Shown here piece after piece: positions 60,068-64,000 of a DNA stretch of 64,000 bases. How positions within the stretch are numbered: position 1 is the first letter of the stretch; every line of letters starts with the position of its first letter. The notes below the pieces were generated by a model. The model did no database searches, was not told the DNA's origin, and saw only the letters and a list, made by a program, of their open reading frames with translations. A program made the translations under genes and the position numbers. The stretch is from an uncultured Gemmiger sp. (GTDB lineage Bacteria > Bacillota > Clostridia > Oscillospirales > Ruminococcaceae), in NCBI GenBank assembly GCA_944388215.1, contig CALXHT010000001.1, forward strand, positions 248,001-312,000, written 5' to 3'.

Positions 60068-60850
60068 ATGATTCAATCCGTTACCAACGCCACCCAGCGG
60101 GCCGAGTTTGCCCGCCGCATCCGCCGCCAACCATACTTTGAGGCCACCATGGGCACCCACTGTGCGCTGTTCGGGCAGCACCCGGCCAGCGGATGGTGCT
60201 TCTATCTGCTGCCCGGCAGGGGAGCCCTGGCGCTGCGGGGCGGTACCGCCACCCTCTGCGGAACACTTCCCCGGGGGGAGGCCGGGGAGGAGGCCACGGA
60301 GGAATTGGAGGGATTCCTGCGTTTTCTGGGGGTGGAGCGTCTGCTCTGCCCCCGCCCGGTTCTGCCGGGCTGGCAGCAGGAACCGCCCCTGCGGCTGTGG
60401 GAACTGCCCCGGGGAACGCAGCTGCCGCTGCCCGCCCCGCTCCCCGCGGCGCTGACGCTGGCGGAACAGCCCGCCATGCTGCCGGTGAGCCGCCTGGTCT
60501 TCCCGGACAGCGAGGCGGAGCAGGAGGCCTTCTACACGCTGGCCTGCACCTCCATCGCCCATGGAATCGGCTGCTGCCGGGCCCTGCTGGACGGCAGCAC
60601 CCCGGTCTGCACAGTGGGCTGCTACGAGCAGAGCGACGCGGAAGCCTATCTCTCGGCGGGGGTGACGGCCCCCGAATGGCGGGGCAGGGGACTGGCCGGA
60701 TGGCTCATCGTCCGGACGGCCAACGAGCTGGCCGGGCAGCGCACCGTCCGCTTTGCCAGTGCCCCGGAACTGGAGGCTTTCTACACCCGCCTGGGCTTCA
60801 CGCCGGCGGGCAGGATACAACAATTTACACGGAAATGGGAAACAGTATGA
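60068..60850 (+). CDS. GNAT-family acetyltransferase
   Basis: The 260-residue protein has a GNAT fold in its C-terminal half: AGVTAPEWRGRGLAGWLIVRTANELAG includes the acetyl-CoA loop RGRGLAG (motif A), and FYTRLGFTPAG is the end motif. The N-terminal 130 residues are a second, divergent domain. The acceptor is unknown. It lies 24 bases after murD, and its stop overlaps the next start (ATGA). Confidence 0.82.
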   Translation: MIQSVTNATQRAEFARRIRRQPYFEATMGTHCALFGQHPASGWCFYLLPGRGALALRGGTATLCGTLPRGEAGEEATEELEGFLRFLGVERLLCPRPVLPGWQQEPPLRLWELPRGTQLPLPAPLPAALTLAEQPAMLPVSRLVFPDSEAEQEAFYTLACTSIAHGIGCCRALLDGSTPVCTVGCYEQSDAEAYLSAGVTAPEWRGRGLAGWLIVRTANELAGQRTVRFASAPELEAFYTRLGFTPAGRIQQFTRKWETV

Positions 60851-62106
60851 TCGAACAGTTTTACAATCTCAAGCCGGAGGTGCTGGCGCTGGACCGCCAG
60901 GCACTGGAACTTTGCCGGGCGCAGTTCGCCCACGTGGAGGAGATCCGGGATTACAACCAGCTCAAGATGCTGAAAGCCTTCACCGACTGCGGCGTGGAGG
61001 CGCGGCATTTCTGGGGTTCCAGCGGCTACGGTGTCTGGGATGACAGCCGCAACAAGCTGGAGGAGGTGTTTGCCCGCTGCATGGGCGCCGAGGCCGCCCT
61101 GGTGCGGCCCCAGTTCATGAGCGGCACCCACACGCTGACGGTGGCACTGTTCGGCCTGCTGCGCACCGGCGACACGCTGCTGGCGGCCACCGGCCGCCCC
61201 TACGACACGCTGGAGGGGGTCATCGGCATCGGGGAGGCCGGCAAGGGCTGCGGCACGCTGCGGGAATACGGCGTGCAGTACGACGAATGCCCGCTGCTGC
61301 CCGACCACATGCCGGACTACGACCTGATCGCCCGGAAGGCAAAGACCGCCACGGTGGTGCACATCCAGCGCAGCCGGGGCTACACCCAGCGCAACGCCTT
61401 TGACCTGGAGACCATCCGCAAGGTGGCGGAGGTGGCCCGCCAGGCAAACCCCCAGGCGGTCATCTTCGTGGACAACTGCTACGGCGAGTTCACCCAGAGC
61501 CGGGAACCGCTGGCGGTGGGGGCGGACCTGATCGCCGGCAGCTTCATCAAGAACCCCGGCGGCGGCATCACCCCCACCGGCGGCTACATTGCGGGCCGGG
61601 CCGAACTGGTGGAAAAGTGCAGCCACCGCTTCACCGCGCCGGGCATCGGCGCCGATCTGGGCTGCACCCAGGACAGCCTGCGGGACACCTTCCTGGGCTT
61701 CTACTATGCCCCCGGGGTGGTCTGCGAGGCCCTGAAAACCGCCATCTACGCCCAGTGCCTGCTGGAGCTGGCGGGGGTGCACCCGGTACCCCGCTACACC
61801 GAGGACCACAACGACATCGTGACCTGCTTCGATTCGGGCAGCGCCGAGGCCCTGACCGGGTTCTGTGCCGGTATCCAGCACAACAGCCCGGTGGACAGTT
61901 TCGCCTCGCCGGAACCCGCCGATGAGCCCGGCTACACCGACAAGGTGGTCATGGCGTCGGGCAGCTTCACCGAGGGCAGTACTATTGAAATCTCCTGCGA
62001 CGGCCCCCTGCGCCCGCCCTACACCTGCTATCTGCAGGGTGGCGTCAACTTCACGGCAGGCCGCGCCGCGGTGCTCAACGCCGTGCAGAATGCCTTCTTT
62101 GCGTAA
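60847..62106 (+). CDS. Methionine gamma-lyase-family PLP protein (aluminium-resistance type)
   Basis: A 419-residue fold-type I PLP protein. GYGVWDDSRNKLEEVFA, RPQFMSGTHTLTVALFGLLRTGD and the lysine region LIAGSFIKNPGGGITPTGGYIAG fit the PF06838-type group annotated as methionine gamma-lyase or aluminium-resistance protein. Enzyme activity for this group is poorly established. Start ATG 60847 overlaps the GNAT stop; an in-frame ATG lies four codons upstream. Confidence 0.87.
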   Translation: MIEQFYNLKPEVLALDRQALELCRAQFAHVEEIRDYNQLKMLKAFTDCGVEARHFWGSSGYGVWDDSRNKLEEVFARCMGAEAALVRPQFMSGTHTLTVALFGLLRTGDTLLAATGRPYDTLEGVIGIGEAGKGCGTLREYGVQYDECPLLPDHMPDYDLIARKAKTATVVHIQRSRGYTQRNAFDLETIRKVAEVARQANPQAVIFVDNCYGEFTQSREPLAVGADLIAGSFIKNPGGGITPTGGYIAGRAELVEKCSHRFTAPGIGADLGCTQDSLRDTFLGFYYAPGVVCEALKTAIYAQCLLELAGVHPVPRYTEDHNDIVTCFDSGSAEALTGFCAGIQHNSPVDSFASPEPADEPGYTDKVVMASGSFTEGSTIEISCDGPLRPPYTCYLQGGVNFTAGRAAVLNAVQNAFFA

Positions 62107-62155
62107 GGGAGTATCCCCCGGCAGGGCAGGGGAGCGCCCCCTGTTGAACCAACAT

Positions 62156-62197
62156 AAAAAAATCCCGTGTGCCGGTTTCCGGCACACGGGATTTTTC
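62156..62197. terminator. Bidirectional terminator between the lyase gene and ireB
   Basis: AAAAATCCCGTGTGCCGG pairs perfectly with CCGGCACACGGGATTTTT around TTT, between convergent genes. Confidence 0.9.
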
Positions 62198-62209
62198 TGT
62201 TGGAGGATT

Positions 62210-62461
62210 TTATCCCTTGACGTAATCGCGCACCAAGGCTTGCAGCAAATCGTCACGGTCAATGCGGCGGATAATCGCACGCGCATTTTTATAAGTCGTA
62301 ATATAGGTCGGATCCTCCGAAAGGATGTAGCCTACCAGCTGGTTGATGGGGTTGTAGCCCTTCTCTTCCAGCGCACGATAGACCTGCAGAACAGCCTGTT
62401 TGATTTCCATATCGCGGTCGTCACGGATGGAAAATACGGCAGTCGGCTCAGAGATCGGCAT
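62210..62461 (-). CDS. ireB: IreB family regulatory phosphoprotein
   Basis: An 83-residue protein, full length for IreB/UPF0297. Features are SEPTAVFSIRDDRDMEIKQ, VYRALEEKGYNPINQLVGYI and the C-terminal SEDPTYITTYKNARAIIRRID. In Enterococcus IreB is a substrate of the Ser/Thr kinase IreK. It usually precedes ruvX; here a terminator follows directly, so it is monocistronic. Confidence 0.95.
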   Translation of the reverse strand: MPISEPTAVFSIRDDRDMEIKQAVLQVYRALEEKGYNPINQLVGYILSEDPTYITTYKNARAIIRRIDRDDLLQALVRDYVKG

Positions 62462-62496
62462 ATCCAGTTCCCCCTTCTCAGCGTATTCATACCTAT

Positions 62497-62525
62497 ATTA
62501 TAACAAAAGGGTATACAATTTGCAA
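62497..62525 (-). promoter_or_regulatory. Promoter of ireB
   Basis: On the minus strand TTGCAA (62520-62525), 17 bases, TATAAT (62497-62502). Confidence 0.75.
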
Positions 62526-62565
62526 TGGCCTCGTCGCAAATTTTTATACAAAATTATGAATACTG

Positions 62566-63696
62566 TCAGCGGGAAATCACTTCACCCCTGCGGATGACCT
62601 GCAGGATGTTCAGCTCCTCGTCGGCCAGGATCACATTGCCCCAGCGGCCGGCATCCAGACTTCCGTAGTCGGCATCCACACCGATGCTGCGGGCCGGGTT
62701 CAGCGAAGCCGCCCGCACGGCGCTGGCCAGCGGCACACCCATATCCCGCACCGCATGCTTCATGCAGTCATACAGGCAGGTGGCACTGCCGGCAATGGTG
62801 CCGGGGTGTTCGGTCAAAGTGGCCCGGGGACCGCGCACCGTCACGGCCTGGCCGCCCAGGGAATACTGGCCGTCCGGCAGGCCGCAGGCCATCATGCTGT
62901 CGGCGATCAGGATCACATGGTCGTCGCCGAAGGTGCGGAAGGTGAAGCGCACCATGGCCGGGTGGATATGTACGCCGTCGGTGATGAGCTCCACCTCGGC
63001 GCCCTCCTCCAGGGCCGCGATGATGGGACCGGGGGCGCGGTGGGTGATGCCCGGCATGGCGTTGTACAGATGGGTCATGTGGGTGGCGCCGGCCGCAAAG
63101 GCTTCCTTGGCGGTCTCATAGTCCACGCAGGTGTGGGCAATGGAGATGCGTACCTCGTTGTGGCATTCCCGGATGAAATCCAGGTTGCCCGGCACCTCGG
63201 GAGCCACGTCCACCAGCCGGATCAGCCCGCCGCTGCGGGCCTGCAGCCGGCGGAACATGCCGGCGTCGGCGGCCATCACATACTTGGGGTTCTGGGCGCC
63301 CACCTTGTCGGGGCTGATGTAGGGGCCTTCCATGTTGATGCCCACCAGATCGGCACCCCGCTCGTTCTTGTGGGCGGCGGCCACGTCCATGATGCCGTTG
63401 AGGATCTCCTCGCTGAAGGTCATGGTGGCGGGGCAGATGGCCAGCACGCCCTTGCTTGCCTCAAAGTCGGCAATGGCTTGCAGCCCGGCCTCGTCGGCGT
63501 CGCAGAAATCATGGCCCACGGCGCCGTGGAAGTGGATGTCCACCAGACCAGGCAGGGCATAGGCACCCTTTGCGTCCAGGATCTCCTCGCCCTCCAGGGG
63601 CTCCGCGCCGAAGACGATGCGGCCCTCCCGGATGATCAGATCTTTCTCCACAAAGCGGCAGCCGTCCGAGAAAACCTTCGCATTACGGATAATCAT
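62566..63696 (-). CDS. nagA: N-acetylglucosamine-6-phosphate deacetylase
   Basis: A 376-residue amidohydrolase removing acetate from GlcNAc-6-P. The metal site LVDIHFHGAVGHDFCDA, NMEGPYISPDKVGAQNP, and the His/Asp motifs RISIAHTCVDYE and LIADSMMACG are visible. It follows nagB by 17 bases on the same strand, giving the GlcNAc-6-P to fructose-6-P route. AGGAGG precedes the ATG. A PTS IIA of glucose type elsewhere in the window could feed this pathway. Confidence 0.95.
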   Translation of the reverse strand: MIIRNAKVFSDGCRFVEKDLIIREGRIVFGAEPLEGEEILDAKGAYALPGLVDIHFHGAVGHDFCDADEAGLQAIADFEASKGVLAICPATMTFSEEILNGIMDVAAAHKNERGADLVGINMEGPYISPDKVGAQNPKYVMAADAGMFRRLQARSGGLIRLVDVAPEVPGNLDFIRECHNEVRISIAHTCVDYETAKEAFAAGATHMTHLYNAMPGITHRAPGPIIAALEEGAEVELITDGVHIHPAMVRFTFRTFGDDHVILIADSMMACGLPDGQYSLGGQAVTVRGPRATLTEHPGTIAGSATCLYDCMKHAVRDMGVPLASAVRAASLNPARSIGVDADYGSLDAGRWGNVILADEELNILQVIRRGEVISR

Positions 63697-63713
63697 ATTC
63701 GTTCCTCCTGCCC

Positions 63714-64000
63714 TCAGATCAGGCTCAGAGCTTCCTCATCGCCCACCAGAATGAAATCGGGATGCATCTGCAGGATGCTGGCGGGCACCTCCGGTGTGAC
63801 AGGGCCGAAGAACGCCTTCTTGACGATCTCTGCCTTGCCCTTGCCGTTGGCCACCATCAGCACCTTGCGGGCCTGCATGATGGTCTTGATGCCCATGGTG
63901 TAGGCCTGCTTGGGCACCAGGTCTTCCTGGCCGTCAAAGAAGCGCTTGTTGGCCTCGATGGTTTCCGGCTTCAGGTCCACACAGTGGGTGCCCAGCTCGA
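63714..64000 (-). CDS. nagB: Glucosamine-6-phosphate deaminase (C-terminal part, cut by window edge)
   Basis: The last 95 or so residues are present, reading ELGTHCVDLKPETI at the edge and continuing TMGIKTIMQARKVLMVANGKGKAEIV, a block typical of NagB, followed by the C-terminal HPDFILVGDEEALSLI. NagB converts glucosamine-6-P to fructose-6-P and ammonia. The N-terminus lies beyond base 64000. The operon order is nagB-nagA. Confidence 0.93.
   Translation of the reverse strand, partial: ELGTHCVDLKPETIEANKRFFDGQEDLVPKQAYTMGIKTIMQARKVLMVANGKGKAEIVKKAFFGPVTPEVPASILQMHPDFILVGDEEALSLI

Noticed and set aside
1-64000. CRISPR arrays, insertion sequences, prophage, rRNA or tRNA genes
   Set aside because: No regular direct repeats with spacers, no transposase or integrase motifs, and no tRNA cloverleaf or rRNA segment was recognised; composition is even across the window.

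Overview
The window is about 64 kb of dense, high-GC bacterial chromosome with short intergenic gaps, strong AGGAGG-type ribosome binding sites, sigma-A promoters (TTGNNN-17-TATAAT) and GC-rich hairpin/T-run terminators. Gene content points to a high-GC anaerobic Firmicute, most likely an Oscillospiraceae/Ruminococcaceae gut bacterium of the Faecalibacterium/Gemmiger/Subdoligranulum kind. The pointers are a split Na+-decarboxylase, DegV, IreB, zapA next to a U32 peptidase, a type-Z S14, and an S10-spc-alpha operon with a KOW gene between map and infA. The genus is an inference; no rRNA or tRNA gene was recognised.

Region 1 (1-10.7 kb): a partial U32 peptidase and zapA on the minus strand, then glycogen phosphorylase and a GH13 maltodextrin hydrolase, an nfeD-SPFH membrane pair, and a MocR/PdxR-type regulator divergent from an ECF transporter S component. 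Region 2 (10.8-20.3 kb): a membrane-anchored SGNH hydrolase, an Fe-S-type Rrf2 regulator with its own operator, the metQ-metN-metI methionine importer, a threonine-aldolase-like enzyme, an NSS-family symporter, an HD phosphohydrolase and a TetR regulator. Region 3 (20.3-30 kb): PTS IIA(Glc), a stand-alone proteasome-fold protein, mgtE with a long structured leader, glgB, galM, a YerC/TrpR-like regulator, rmuC and degV. Region 4 (29.6-40.7 kb): the oadB-oadG sodium pump subunits behind a riboswitch-like leader, a SigH-like factor, a zinc-ribbon protein, two polytopic membrane proteins of cell-surface glycan type, trmK-nif3, rqcH and a lipoprotein. Region 5 (41-57 kb): the complete S10-spc-alpha ribosomal supercluster (rpsJ to rplQ, with secY, adk, map, infA, rpoA). 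Region 6 (57-64 kb): a long-form PRPP synthetase, murD, a GNAT protein, a methionine gamma-lyase-family protein, ireB, and nagA-nagB running off the edge.

The most interesting signals are regulatory RNAs. (i) The metQNI transcript begins with a 31-codon ORF carrying a Met-Met-Met-Cys-Met-Cys run, followed by an intrinsic terminator. Two identical upstream 9-mers can pair with the left arm of that terminator, which is the layout of a ribosome-mediated methionine/cysteine attenuator. (ii) The oadB leader carries P1, GGAGUAAGC, CGUCACCACG and GAGAC elements like those of yybP-ykoY (Mn2+) riboswitches, with the 3' P1 strand forming the left arm of a terminator. (iii) The mgtE leader ends in a terminator hairpin that contains the mgtE Shine-Dalgarno sequence and whose T-run abuts the start codon. 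Further candidates are direct repeats between mocR and the ECF gene, perfect palindromes at the rrf2 and tetR promoters, and a proteasome-like protein with Ser at position 1 after Met removal.
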